DNA of 64,000 nucleotides, from positions 65,862 to 129,861 of the forward strand of contig SFDE01000004.1 in assembly GCA_004558805.1 (NCBI GenBank). Direction: 5' to 3'. Positions 1 through 8,333 of the stretch are shown here, in pieces. The notes under the pieces are model-generated. The model was not told where the DNA came from, ran no database searches, and saw only the letters and a program-made list of their open reading frames with translations. The first letter of the stretch is position 1. Each line of letters opens with the position of its first letter. The position numbers were made by a program, and so were the translations under genes. This stretch comes from Faecalibacterium prausnitzii. Its GTDB lineage: Bacteria; Bacillota; Clostridia; Oscillospirales; Ruminococcaceae.

Positions 1-1
1 T

Positions 2-952
2 CAGTATGAGAAGGTGGACGGCGCTGCCGTTCCCGGCATCAATGCTTCCCACTACGATATGTGCGTTGCACTGACCAACGCCCGCAAGGCTCTGCGGCAG
101 GTCAAGGACCCCAAGAGCACCGTCTGGGAGATCTGGGGCGAGCAGATGGCAGTGGAATCCCCCCTGCCCACCAACTGGACCAACTGCTACGACAACGAGG
201 GCTTCCGCCCCTTCCTGAACCCCTACCTGCTGCCTCTGCAGCGCAAGGCTAAGGGCAACGTGATCATCATTGCCGGCGGCGGCAGCACCCACCGCAACAA
301 TGTGGTGGAAGGCTACCCCGTGGCAAAGTTCTTTAACAAGCAGGGCTACAACGCCTTTGTGCTGCAGCGCCGGGTGAACCCCTACGCCGCTGTGGACCAG
401 CAGCTGGACCTGGCACGTGCCATCCGCTACATCCGCCACAATGCAGAGGCAAAGAACATTGCCAAGACCGATGTGATGATCGGTGTGGGCTTCTCCGCCG
501 GTGGCATGAATATCATGCAGGTGGTGGCAAACCACTTCGGCACCGTCAATACTCCGGACAAGGTCTATCCTGATTACGTTTGCGATGCAGTGGACCACGA
601 GAGCGCCGACCTGCAGGTGGCAGTGCCTGTTTACGGTCTCTTCGTCACCGGTCTGGATTTCAGCGGCAACCCCAACCTGCCGCCGGTCTTTGGCGTTGTG
701 GGTCAGAAGGACGGTCTCAGCGCCGCCATGCTGCCCGGCCTGCCGGAGTGTGCCAAGACCTTCAAGGATTTTAGCTTCTACCTTGCTCCCGATGCTCCCC
801 ACGGCGTGGGTCTGGGCACCGGCACCAAGGGCTATGTCAACGGCTACACCCAGATCGCTCAGTGGCCCGACATGGCAGTCAACTTCATCGAGAGCCGCCT
901 GGGTCTCATGGAAAAGACCGAGGACATGGACTCGGTAGCATTTGCATGGTAA
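2..952 (+). CDS. Alpha/beta hydrolase (BD-FAE/acetyl esterase-like), 5' partial
   Basis: The frame is open from the left edge, so the true start lies outside the window; an internal GTG at 14 is not a convincing start. About 316 residues are visible. A nucleophile elbow GFSAGG has its serine codon at 493-495, preceded by a strand reading NVIIIAGGGS that resembles the oxyanion-hole region of acetyl-xylan-esterase-like hydrolases. A candidate acid lies in GQKDGL and a candidate catalytic histidine in DAPHGVGLG near the end. These place it in the alpha/beta-hydrolase fold, probably a carboxylesterase acting on acetylated sugars or a small ester. No signal peptide can be judged because the N terminus is missing. 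The substrate is unknown. It ends just before a strong shared terminator and faces the next gene convergently. Confidence 0.75.
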   Translation, partial: QYEKVDGAAVPGINASHYDMCVALTNARKALRQVKDPKSTVWEIWGEQMAVESPLPTNWTNCYDNEGFRPFLNPYLLPLQRKAKGNVIIIAGGGSTHRNNVVEGYPVAKFFNKQGYNAFVLQRRVNPYAAVDQQLDLARAIRYIRHNAEAKNIAKTDVMIGVGFSAGGMNIMQVVANHFGTVNTPDKVYPDYVCDAVDHESADLQVAVPVYGLFVTGLDFSGNPNLPPVFGVVGQKDGLSAAMLPGLPECAKTFKDFSFYLAPDAPHGVGLGTGTKGYVNGYTQIAQWPDMAVNFIESRLGLMEKTEDMDSVAFAW

Positions 953-985
953 GATATCCTCTGACAGCAAGACCTCATAGATAGG

Positions 986-1020
986 AAAAGCGCCTGCAGC
1001 TCGCCGCTGCAGGCGCTTTT
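986..1020. terminator. Bidirectional intrinsic terminator
   Basis: A perfect 14-bp stem (986-999 with 1007-1020) has a 7-nt loop. The stem ends in AAAA on the left and TTTT on the right, so it can stop transcription from both converging genes (hydrolase on plus, flavoprotein on minus). Confidence 0.9.
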
Positions 1021-1030
1021 CTGTCCATGC

Positions 1031-2275
1031 TTATTTCCGCAGGCTGCGCTTTGCAGCGTCCCGTCCGGCACACAGTCCGCTGCCAAACGCCCAGTGAAGG
1101 TTGAAGCCGCCGCAGCTGCCGGCGCAGTCCAGCGTCTCCCCCACAAAGTACAGTCCCGGACAGCCCTTGAACTGAAAACTGTGCTCCACCTCCGTAAGGG
1201 CAAGTCCGCCGCCGGTGGTCTGTGCCTGCTTCCAGCCGCAGGGGGTCAGCCCCTCAAACCGCCAGTGCTTGGCAGTCAGGGCGAGCTGCTGCAGCTGACG
1301 GGCGGTAAGCTGCCGGGGGCTGCAGTCCGGCAGTTTTGCCGCTGCCCACAGCGCCCTGCCCAGTTTGCCGTGGAGCAGACCCAGCCAGAAATCTCCGGGA
1401 GCGTCCCCTGCCAGCAGGGAGGTCCGTGCCGCAAAAAAGGCGGCAAGGTCCTCTTCCGTTACGGCGGGGAAAAGGTCCAGCTCAATGGCGGGAGCCTTGG
1501 GACCCCGCCCCGGGGCAAGGAGCCCCGACAACTGCATGATACAGATGCCGGAGAGCCCGTAGTCGGTAAACTGGACCTCCCCGGTCTCGGTCGCCACCGG
1601 GCGGCTGCCGTCCAGCAGGGTGGCGGCTGCCTTGGCACGGATGCCCGCAAGGCTCCGGTCCGGCTTTGCGCATTGCAGGGCGGTAAGGCAGGGATACAGA
1701 GGCTGGACCTTGCCGCCGCACCGGGCGGCAAACCGGGTGCCAAAGCCATCGGTGCCAAACTGAGGTCCCGCCTCGCCGCCCATGGCGCAGATGACCCCAT
1801 CGGCGCGGAGGGTTTCGGTGCTGCCCTCGGCAGTGGTGAACTGCACCGTGTAGCCGCCCCGGCGCTGGGCAAGGGTGCTTACGGTGCAGCCGGTGCGCAG
1901 CTGCACACGGTGGTTTGCAAGGTGGCGTTCCAGCAGCCCAAGGACGTCCGCCGCCTGATTGGAATAGGGGTACACCCGCCCGGTCTCGTCGGTGCGGGTG
2001 TAAAGCCCCAGCGAGCCGAACCATTCCAGAGGTGCAGCGGCATCCACCGCTGCCAGCAGGGGAACCAGTGCGGCGGGGTCTGCAGTAAAATAGCAGGAAG
2101 GCGCAATATGCCGGTTGTCCAGATTGCAGCGTCCGTTGCCGGTGGCAAGGAGCTTTTTGCCCGGACGGGGGTTGCGCTCCAGCACTGTGATGCGGGCTGC
2201 AGGGTTGGTCTGGGCGGCAGCCAGCGCAGCGGCAAGCCCTGCCGCTCCGCCGCCCAGAATGAGGATCTGTGCCAT
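1031..2275 (-). CDS. NAD(P)/FAD-dependent oxidoreductase, HI0933/YhiN (BaiN-like) family
   Basis: A 414-aa flavoprotein. The N terminus carries the dinucleotide-binding motif GGGAAGLAAA at about residues 8-17, followed by GKKLLATGNGRCN, a signature of the HI0933/YhiN family. The C terminus has the FAD-contacting stretch VGETLDCAGSCGGFN. Length is normal for the family. Members are cytoplasmic flavoproteins of poorly defined role; one clostridial relative (BaiN) has been linked to bile-acid 7-dehydroxylation, but sequence alone cannot assign that here. The start ATG at 2275 lies downstream of a good promoter on the minus strand, and the gene is monocistronic, ending at the shared terminator. 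Confidence 0.85.
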   Translation of the reverse strand: MAQILILGGGAAGLAAALAAAQTNPAARITVLERNPRPGKKLLATGNGRCNLDNRHIAPSCYFTADPAALVPLLAAVDAAAPLEWFGSLGLYTRTDETGRVYPYSNQAADVLGLLERHLANHRVQLRTGCTVSTLAQRRGGYTVQFTTAEGSTETLRADGVICAMGGEAGPQFGTDGFGTRFAARCGGKVQPLYPCLTALQCAKPDRSLAGIRAKAAATLLDGSRPVATETGEVQFTDYGLSGICIMQLSGLLAPGRGPKAPAIELDLFPAVTEEDLAAFFAARTSLLAGDAPGDFWLGLLHGKLGRALWAAAKLPDCSPRQLTARQLQQLALTAKHWRFEGLTPCGWKQAQTTGGGLALTEVEHSFQFKGCPGLYFVGETLDCAGSCGGFNLHWAFGSGLCAGRDAAKRSLRK

Positions 2276-2316
2276 GGGGGCACCTGCCTTTCTTGTGGGT
2301 GGATAAGATCGCTCTT

Positions 2317-2345
2317 ATTGTAGCAGAACCCGGGGCGGAACGCAA
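2317..2345 (-). promoter_or_regulatory. Sigma-A promoter for the HI0933-type flavoprotein gene
   Basis: On the minus strand, -35 TTGCGT (2345-2340), a 17-nt spacer and -10 TACAAT (2322-2317) lie about 40 nt upstream of the start codon at 2275. Confidence 0.65.
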
Positions 2346-2376
2346 TGCGCCCCGCCTGCTGGGGGAGCTTTCGTGG

Positions 2377-2405
2377 TGGCGGAAAAGTCCCGAAAATGGT
2401 ATAAT
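2377..2405 (+). promoter_or_regulatory. Probable promoter for the iron alcohol dehydrogenase gene
   Basis: A consensus -10 TATAAT (2400-2405) follows a weak -35 TGGCGG (2377-2382) at a 17-nt spacing. It lies about 55 nt upstream of the start at 2462. Confidence 0.55.
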
Positions 2406-2461
2406 GAAACACACTGGACCCTTCCGGATCGGAGGGAAAGATCGGCAAGGAGGAACCCCCT

Positions 2462-3676
2462 ATGGAGGTATCGTACAAACTGGAAGTGATGGGCTGCCGG
2501 ATCTTTCAGGCAGTGCTGAAGATCGGCAACTACGGCATGGGCTACCGGATGCCCCAGTATCTGGAAGGTCCGGGCAGGATCCGGGAGCTGGGTGCTTTTC
2601 TGCGGCAAAAGGGCATCAACGATGTGCTGGTGGTCACCGGCAGCGGTATGGTCCGCCGGGGGCAGGTGCAGCCCATGCTGGACGGCTTTGCGCAGGCGGG
2701 CATCCGGTATTTTGTCCAGACCTTTGACCACCCGGACCCCACCTCGCAGGACGTGGAGACCGGCTTTGCCGCCTACAACGCCCAGGGCTGCAGGGCAATC
2801 GTGGCTCTGGGCGGCGGCTCCCGCATCGACTGCGCCAAGGGCATTGCGGCAAAGGTCGCCCGTCCCCGCAAGACGGTGGCGCAGCTGCAGGGACTGCTGA
2901 AGGTCCACAAGCCCATTGTGCCGCTGGTGGCGATCCCCACCACCGCCGGTGCCGGGTCCGAGACCACGGTGGCAGCGGTGATCACCGATTCCCGCACCCA
3001 CCGGAAGGCGGCGATCAACGATCCCTGCCTGATCCCCCGGTATGCGGTGCTGGACCCGGAGCTGACCGTGGGTCTGCCGCCGGAGACCACCGCCGCCACC
3101 GGCATGGATGCCCTTGCCCACGCAGTGGAAGCATACACCAACCATACCTATAATACAAAGCTGGAGGACCGGCTGGCAAAGGAGGCGGTGAAGCTTATCC
3201 ACCATAATCTGCTGACGGCGTATGCTCACGGGGAGGATCTGGAGGTGCGGCAGAATATGCAGCGGGGTGCCTTCTACGCCGGGCGTGCCTTTACCCGGGG
3301 CTGTGTGGGTTATGTCCACGCCATCGGGCACACTCTGGGAGGATTGTACGGGGTGAGCCACGGTCTGGCAATGGCGGTGCTGCTGCCCCACGTGATGCGT
3401 GCCTATGGTCCGGCGGTCTACAGCAGGCTGGCAGAGCTGGCACGGGTCTGCGGCATCCCCGGGGACAGCGACCGGGAGCTGGCAGAGGGCTTTATCCGGT
3501 GGATCGAGGACACCAACGAAAAAATGGGGCTGCCCAAGGGCTTTGCCATGATCCGGGAAGAGGACATCCAACAGATGGTCACCTGGGCAAAAAAGGAAGC
3601 AAATCCCCTTTACCCCGTGCCGGTGGTCTGGGGGCGGCAGCAGTTGGAGCAGGTGATCCGGAGCATTCGGCTGTGA
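2462..3676 (+). CDS. Iron-containing (class III) alcohol dehydrogenase
   Basis: A 404-aa protein with the class III ADH fold. The nucleotide-binding loop ALGGGSRIDCAKG lies at about residues 115-127. The metal-binding region is visible as MDALAHAVEAYTN and HAIGHTLGGLYGVSHG, supplying the conserved histidines. The expected reaction is NAD(P)H-dependent interconversion of an alcohol and an aldehyde or ketone in the cytoplasm, likely for fermentative redox balance; the substrate is not predictable. The start at ATG 2462 follows AAGGAGG (2447-2453) at ideal spacing. It is slightly longer than the usual 380-390 aa. Transcribed alone, divergent from the flavoprotein gene. Confidence 0.88.
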   Translation: MEVSYKLEVMGCRIFQAVLKIGNYGMGYRMPQYLEGPGRIRELGAFLRQKGINDVLVVTGSGMVRRGQVQPMLDGFAQAGIRYFVQTFDHPDPTSQDVETGFAAYNAQGCRAIVALGGGSRIDCAKGIAAKVARPRKTVAQLQGLLKVHKPIVPLVAIPTTAGAGSETTVAAVITDSRTHRKAAINDPCLIPRYAVLDPELTVGLPPETTAATGMDALAHAVEAYTNHTYNTKLEDRLAKEAVKLIHHNLLTAYAHGEDLEVRQNMQRGAFYAGRAFTRGCVGYVHAIGHTLGGLYGVSHGLAMAVLLPHVMRAYGPAVYSRLAELARVCGIPGDSDRELAEGFIRWIEDTNEKMGLPKGFAMIREEDIQQMVTWAKKEANPLYPVPVVWGRQQLEQVIRSIRL

Positions 3677-3801
3677 CCCGGAGGGCTGCAGGTTTTTGCC
3701 GGAAAGGGAAAAGATTTGCAGCCCTTACATAATTCTCCTCTGGTTGCAGATACTTCTTGTGAGAACGCTGCGCCCCTGGGCGCATCAAAGGAGAAGTGAG
3801 C

Positions 3802-4344
3802 ATGAAAGCAACCGGAATCGTTCGCCGCATTGATGAACTGGGGCGGGTGGTGATCCCCAAGGAGATCCGCCGCACCCAGCGGATCCGCCGGGGAGACCCT
3901 CTGGAGATTTTTACCACCGGAGACGGCGAGGTGATCTTTAAAAAGTACTCCCCTGTGGGGGAGATGAGCGGCGTGGCGGCGCAGTACACCGAGGTGCTGA
4001 GCCGGTGCTTTGCCCTGACGGCATTTGTGGCAGACCGGGACCGCATCCTTGCGGTCAGCGGCAGCGGCAGACGGGAGCTGGCGGACCGCAGCATCAGCCA
4101 GCCTCTGGAGCGGCTCATGGAGGGGCGCAAACTCTACCAGAGCGATGGCACGCCGGAAAACGCTCTGCTGCCCTGTCCGGGAGCGGCACGGGTGCTGTTG
4201 TGCGCCGCACCCATCATTGCTGCAGGGGACGTCATCGGTGCGGTGGGGCTTCTCACCGAGGACCGCACCGCCACTCCGGACCCGGCACAGCTGAAGGCGG
4301 TGACCGTGGCGGCAGCGTTCCTTGCAAAACAGATGGAGGAATAA
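3802..4344 (+). CDS. spoVT: Stage V sporulation protein T-like transition-state regulator
   Basis: 180 aa when started at ATG 3802, which follows AAAGGAG (3788-3794) by 7 nt; an in-frame GTG two codons upstream is less well placed. The N terminus is a typical AbrB/SpoVT swapped-hairpin DNA-binding domain (KATGIVRRIDELGRVVIPKE, then RIRRGDPLEIF, residues 1-45). The rest is the GAF-like C-terminal domain of SpoVT. In Bacillus SpoVT tunes sigma-G-dependent genes in the forespore; in Clostridia homologues are also found in weak or non-sporulators. It sits directly upstream of the heat-shock operon but is separated from it by a terminator. Confidence 0.9.
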   Translation: MKATGIVRRIDELGRVVIPKEIRRTQRIRRGDPLEIFTTGDGEVIFKKYSPVGEMSGVAAQYTEVLSRCFALTAFVADRDRILAVSGSGRRELADRSISQPLERLMEGRKLYQSDGTPENALLPCPGAARVLLCAAPIIAAGDVIGAVGLLTEDRTATPDPAQLKAVTVAAAFLAKQMEE

Positions 4345-4372
4345 AAAAGCGGAATAGGCTTTGGAGTACAAA

Positions 4373-4398
4373 AGGGACTGCTGTGGCAGTCTCTTTTT
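4373..4398 (+). terminator. Intrinsic terminator after spoVT
   Basis: AGGGACTGC (4373-4381), a TGTG loop and GCAGTCTCT (4386-4394) form a 9-bp stem with one G-T pair, followed by a T run. Confidence 0.85.
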
Positions 4399-4468
4399 GT
4401 TTTGGCACAGGGGGCAGAGAGCCTTTATGACAGAATTATGAATCTTTTAAAACATTTTCTGCAAGGTC

Positions 4469-4496
4469 TTGACAGCGCCGGAAAATTGGCTATAAT
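4469..4496 (+). promoter_or_regulatory. Vegetative promoter of the hrcA-grpE-dnaK-dnaJ operon
   Basis: A consensus -35 TTGACA (4469-4474) is separated by 16 nt from a consensus -10 TATAAT (4491-4496). Transcription would start inside the CIRCE box immediately downstream, which explains HrcA repression. Confidence 0.92.
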
Positions 4497-4500
4497 GGTC

Positions 4501-4527
4501 TTAGCACTCAGGAACAAGGAGTGCTAA
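4501..4527 (+). promoter_or_regulatory. CIRCE operator (HrcA binding site)
   Basis: A perfect inverted repeat TTAGCACTC-N9-GAGTGCTAA (4501-4509 and 4519-4527) is identical to the CIRCE consensus. It begins 5 nt after the -10 box. HrcA, made from the first gene of the operon, would repress from here under GroE-assisted folding and release on heat shock. Confidence 0.97.
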
Positions 4528-4551
4528 ACAAACAAAAAGGAGGCAGGCGCT

Positions 4552-5625
4552 ATGACAATGGATGCACGCAAGCAGCGAGTCTTGCAGGCGATCGTGGCGC
4601 TGTATGGTCTCGAAGGGGAGCCGGTAGGCAGCAGCGTACTGGCAAACTACTTTGACATGGCGGTGTCCAGCGCAACGCTGCGCAACGAGATGGCGGCGCT
4701 GACCAAGCTGGGTCTGCTGGAGCAGCCCCACACCAGCGCCGGGCGTGTGCCCAGTGCCAAGGGCTACCGTTATTATCTGGATAATCTGCTGGTGGGAGAC
4801 CAGCCTCTGGACCGGGTGGACCGTGCCCGGGTGGATGCGGTGTTCGCCAGTTTGGACCACGAGCCGGAAAAGCTGGCGCAGGGCGCTGCAAGAGCCCTTG
4901 CCGCCATCAGCGGCTGTACCGCAGCCGTCAGCACTCCCTGTGCCGAGGACCTGTGCATCGCCCATTACGAGGTGGTGCAGGTGGGACGCAGCGCAGCCGC
5001 TGTGCTGGCAGTCACCACCGCCGGCTACGTCCGCACCCGGGTGGCGCGGGTACGCAGCGGCTTGTCCCGGGAAAAGGCGGCGGCGCTTGCCGCATTGCTG
5101 AACCGCAACCTTACCTTTGTGGCGCCGGTGGACCTGTCCACCCGGATGCTCAGCGAGCTGTGCAGCCAGATCGACCCGGAGCTTGTGCCGGTGATCAGCG
5201 CCGCAGCCGCCATCCTGCAGGACAGCGCAAAGCCCCATGTATTTCTGGGCGGCGAGCAGTACCTGCTGGACTGGGACCAGCTGGACGGCAAGGTGGGAGA
5301 GATCCTTACCCTGCTGAACGATGAGCAGGTCGCCGCACAGCTCATCGCACCCCCTGCAGATCGCAGCGAAAGCGTGCTGCTGGGCGAGGATCTGGAACCT
5401 CAGATCCCGGGTCTGTGCATCGCCAGTGACCGGTATCTGGTGGGCGGCGGATTGTGGGGTTCCATTGCCCTCATCGGACCCACCCGGATGCCCTTCCATA
5501 AGCTGATGCCCCTGCTGCATTACTTTGCAGACCAGCTGGGCGAAGGCATGAGCGGCAAACGAAAAGACACCCCCCAGACCGCCGTACCCCGGCGGACTGT
5601 GATCTATAAGGAGGATCTGGAATGA
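4552..5625 (+). CDS. hrcA: Heat-inducible transcription repressor HrcA
   Basis: A 357-aa repressor of class I heat-shock genes. The N-terminal winged helix reads through SSATLRNEMAALTKLGLLEQ to the family signature HTSAGRVPSAKGYRYYLD (about residues 43-80), and the rest is the dimerisation and GAF-like domain. It is autoregulated through the CIRCE box 25 nt upstream. The start ATG 4552 has the site AAAAGGAGG. Its stop overlaps the grpE start (ATGA), indicating translational coupling. Slightly longer than the usual 340-350 aa. Confidence 0.97.
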   Translation: MTMDARKQRVLQAIVALYGLEGEPVGSSVLANYFDMAVSSATLRNEMAALTKLGLLEQPHTSAGRVPSAKGYRYYLDNLLVGDQPLDRVDRARVDAVFASLDHEPEKLAQGAARALAAISGCTAAVSTPCAEDLCIAHYEVVQVGRSAAAVLAVTTAGYVRTRVARVRSGLSREKAAALAALLNRNLTFVAPVDLSTRMLSELCSQIDPELVPVISAAAAILQDSAKPHVFLGGEQYLLDWDQLDGKVGEILTLLNDEQVAAQLIAPPADRSESVLLGEDLEPQIPGLCIASDRYLVGGGLWGSIALIGPTRMPFHKLMPLLHYFADQLGEGMSGKRKDTPQTAVPRRTVIYKEDLE

Positions 5626-6245
5626 GCGAAGAAACCAAGAAGACGGCTGCCCCGGAGCAGACCGAACAGCAGCCGGAGACCGCCCCTGAGGAAAAGACGG
5701 CTGCAGCCCCCGAACAGGCTGCTGCGGACGCCGCTGCCGAAGAGGATAAGAAAAAGGACAGCGGCTGGTTCAACAAGAAGGCACGGGAGATGGAAGCCGT
5801 CAAGGCAAAGCTGGATGCAGCGGAAAAGAGCGCTGCACAGGCAAAGGATCAGCTGCTGCGGATGGCTGCCGAGTACGACAATTACCGCAAGCGTTCCACC
5901 CGTGAGGCGGACCAGAAGTTTGGCGATGGTGTTTCCCATGCAGTGGAAAAGATCATTCCCATTCTGGATACGCTGGATATGGCAGCAAACGCCCCCACCA
6001 CCGACGAGAACTACAAAAAAGGCGTGGTCATGACCCTGGATAAGGCTGCAAAGGCGCTGGAGGCACTCCATGTGGAGGAGATCGAGGCGCTGGGCAAGCC
6101 CTTTGACCCCAACTTCATGAGCGCCGTGCAGCAGATCCCCGCCCCGGATGGACAGGAGAGCGGCACCGTGGTCACCGTGTTCCAAAAGGGCTACAAGCTG
6201 GGGGACAAGATCATCCGCCACGCTACCGTTGTGGTGGCAGAATAA
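5622..6245 (+). CDS. grpE: Nucleotide exchange factor GrpE
   Basis: A 207-aa co-chaperone that releases ADP from DnaK. The first 50 residues are a low-complexity Glu/Ala/Pro-rich tail. A coiled-coil region with AAEYDNYRKRSTRE follows, and the C-terminal beta domain has the family motif DPNFMSAVQQI and ends KIIRHATVVVAE. Start ATG overlaps the hrcA stop by 4 nt, with AAGGAGG inside the hrcA end as ribosome site. Cytoplasmic, in the CIRCE operon. Confidence 0.96.
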   Translation: MSEETKKTAAPEQTEQQPETAPEEKTAAAPEQAAADAAAEEDKKKDSGWFNKKAREMEAVKAKLDAAEKSAAQAKDQLLRMAAEYDNYRKRSTREADQKFGDGVSHAVEKIIPILDTLDMAANAPTTDENYKKGVVMTLDKAAKALEALHVEEIEALGKPFDPNFMSAVQQIPAPDGQESGTVVTVFQKGYKLGDKIIRHATVVVAE

Positions 6246-6345
6246 ACAAGCCGGAACCCGAAGGGGTTTTGAATACAACATCCGCTTATAAACATCGAGC
6301 ATCACATAAACAAAACGATTTGTTCTTTCGAGAGGAGTTTTCATT

Positions 6346-8175
6346 ATGAGTAAGATTATTGGTATCGATCTTGGTACTACCAACAGCTGCGTGGCTGTTA
6401 TGGAGGGCGGCGAGCCCGTCGTTATCGCCAACTCTGAGGGCGCACGTACTACCCCGTCTGTGGTAGGCTTTACCAAGACTGGCGACCGTCTGGTGGGTCA
6501 GGTGGCAAAGCGTCAGGCAATCACCAACCCCGACAACACTGTTTCTTCCATCAAGCGTCAGATGGGCACCGACCACAAGGTGACCCTGAACGGTAAGGAG
6601 TACACTCCCCAGCAGGTCAGCGCTATGATCCTGCAGAAGCTGAAGGCTGACGCCGAGGCTTATCTGGGCGAGACTGTCACCGAGGCAGTCATCACCGTTC
6701 CTGCCTACTTTAACGACAGCCAGCGTCAGGCTACCAAGGATGCCGGCACCATTGCCGGTCTGAATGTCCGCCGTATCATCAACGAGCCCACCGCAGCTGC
6801 TCTTGCCTACGGTGTGGATAAGGAAGACGACCAGAAGATCATGGTCTACGACCTGGGCGGCGGCACCTTCGATGTGTCCATCATCGAGATGGGCGACGGC
6901 GTCACCGAGGTTCTCGCCACCAACGGCGATACCCATCTGGGCGGCGATGACTTTGACCAGCGCATCATCGACTGGATGGCAGACGCCTTCCAGACTGAGA
7001 ATGGCATCGACCTGCGCAAGGACAAGATGGCCGCACAGCGCTTGAAGGAAGCTGCCGAGAAGGCAAAGATCGAGCTGTCCAGCGCTATGAGCAGCCAGAT
7101 CAACCTGCCCTTCATCACCGCCGATGCTACCGGTCCTAAGCATCTGGATATGACCCTGACCCGGGCAAAGTTCAACGAGCTGACCGCTGATCTGGTGGAC
7201 CGCACCATGACCCCTGTGCGCAAGGCTCTGCAGGATGCAGGTCTGCGTGCTTCCGACCTGAAGAAGGTTCTGATGGTGGGCGGCTCCACCCGTATCCCCG
7301 CTGTCTACGATGCAGTGAAGAAGGAACTGAACTGCGAGCCCTTTAAGGGCATCAACCCCGATGAGTGCGTTGCCGTGGGCGCTGCTATCCAGGGCGGCGT
7401 GCTGAACGGCGAGAAGAAGGGTCTGCTGCTGCTGGATGTCACTCCTCTGAGCCTGGGCATTGAGACTCTGGGCGGCGTGTGCACCAAGATCATTGATCGC
7501 AACACCACCATCCCCACCCACAAGAGCCAGGTGTTCTCCACTGCTGCAGACAACCAGCCCTCTGTTGAGGTCAACGTGCTGCAGGGCGAGCGTGAGTTTG
7601 CACGGGACAACAAGAGTCTGGGCGTCTTCCATCTGGACGGCATTGCTCCGGCTCCCCGTGGTGTGCCTCAGATCGAAGTCACCTTTGATATCGATGCCAA
7701 CGGCATCGTGAAGGTCAGCGCTAAGGATCTGGGCACCGGCAAGGAGCAGAACATCACCATCACCGCTTCCACCAATATGTCCAAGGAGGACATCGACAAG
7801 GCTGTGAAGGAAGCTGAGCAGTTTGCTGCTGACGATAAGAAGAAGCGTGAAGAGGTGGACATCCGCAACGGCGCCGACCAGATGGTATTCCAGACCGAGA
7901 AGATGCTGAAGGAGAACGGCGATAAGCTGCCTGCCGACGTGAAGAACGAGGCAGAGGCTAAGCTGGCTGACCTGAAGACCGCTGTTCAGTCCGGCAACGT
8001 GGACGACATCAAGGCAAAGCAGGAAGCTCTGAGCCAGGTGTTCGAGAAGATGTATCAGGCAGCTGCTGCCGCACAGCAGACCGCCGGTGCACAGCCCGGC
8101 GCTGACGCAGGCGCAGCCGGCAACACCAAGCCCAACGACGACGGTGTTGTGGATGCCGACTTCAAGGAAGTCTGA
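6346..8175 (+). CDS. dnaK: Molecular chaperone DnaK (Hsp70)
   Basis: A 609-aa Hsp70. The ATPase domain contains GIDLGTTNSCVAV at the N terminus, DLGGGTFDVSI and VGGSTRIPAV, the three Hsp70 signatures. The substrate-binding domain follows, and the tail ends in an acidic DADFKEV. Length is typical of Firmicutes. The start ATG 6346 has GAGAGGAG upstream. The 100-nt gap after grpE contains no second CIRCE box, so it is expressed from the hrcA promoter. Codon choice (many GCT, CGT, AAG) differs from neighbours, as expected of a highly expressed gene. Confidence 0.98.
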   Translation: MSKIIGIDLGTTNSCVAVMEGGEPVVIANSEGARTTPSVVGFTKTGDRLVGQVAKRQAITNPDNTVSSIKRQMGTDHKVTLNGKEYTPQQVSAMILQKLKADAEAYLGETVTEAVITVPAYFNDSQRQATKDAGTIAGLNVRRIINEPTAAALAYGVDKEDDQKIMVYDLGGGTFDVSIIEMGDGVTEVLATNGDTHLGGDDFDQRIIDWMADAFQTENGIDLRKDKMAAQRLKEAAEKAKIELSSAMSSQINLPFITADATGPKHLDMTLTRAKFNELTADLVDRTMTPVRKALQDAGLRASDLKKVLMVGGSTRIPAVYDAVKKELNCEPFKGINPDECVAVGAAIQGGVLNGEKKGLLLLDVTPLSLGIETLGGVCTKIIDRNTTIPTHKSQVFSTAADNQPSVEVNVLQGEREFARDNKSLGVFHLDGIAPAPRGVPQIEVTFDIDANGIVKVSAKDLGTGKEQNITITASTNMSKEDIDKAVKEAEQFAADDKKKREEVDIRNGADQMVFQTEKMLKENGDKLPADVKNEAEAKLADLKTAVQSGNVDDIKAKQEALSQVFEKMYQAAAAAQQTAGAQPGADAGAAGNTKPNDDGVVDADFKEV

Positions 8176-8233
8176 TAAAACACAAAGCGGCAGACGCCCG
8201 ACCAAACCGGCGGGTGCAGCCGCATAAAGCAAA

Positions 8234-8260
8234 AGCCGCTCCGGTTTTGCCGGGGCGGCT
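8234..8260 (+). terminator. Strong hairpin between dnaK and dnaJ, possible attenuator
   Basis: AGCCGCTCCGG (8234-8244), a 5-nt loop and CCGGGGCGGCT (8250-8260) form an 11-bp stem with one wobble pair. The downstream tract (CTTGCTGG) is poor in T, so it is more likely a processing or attenuation hairpin that lowers dnaJ relative to dnaK than a full stop. Confidence 0.55.
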
Positions 8261-8333
8261 CTTGCTGGTTTACAGAGTGAGGGACCGACCGGGGCGTTAC
8301 CCGGGGAGGGCGTTCCCGGAGAGGTGAGTGGAT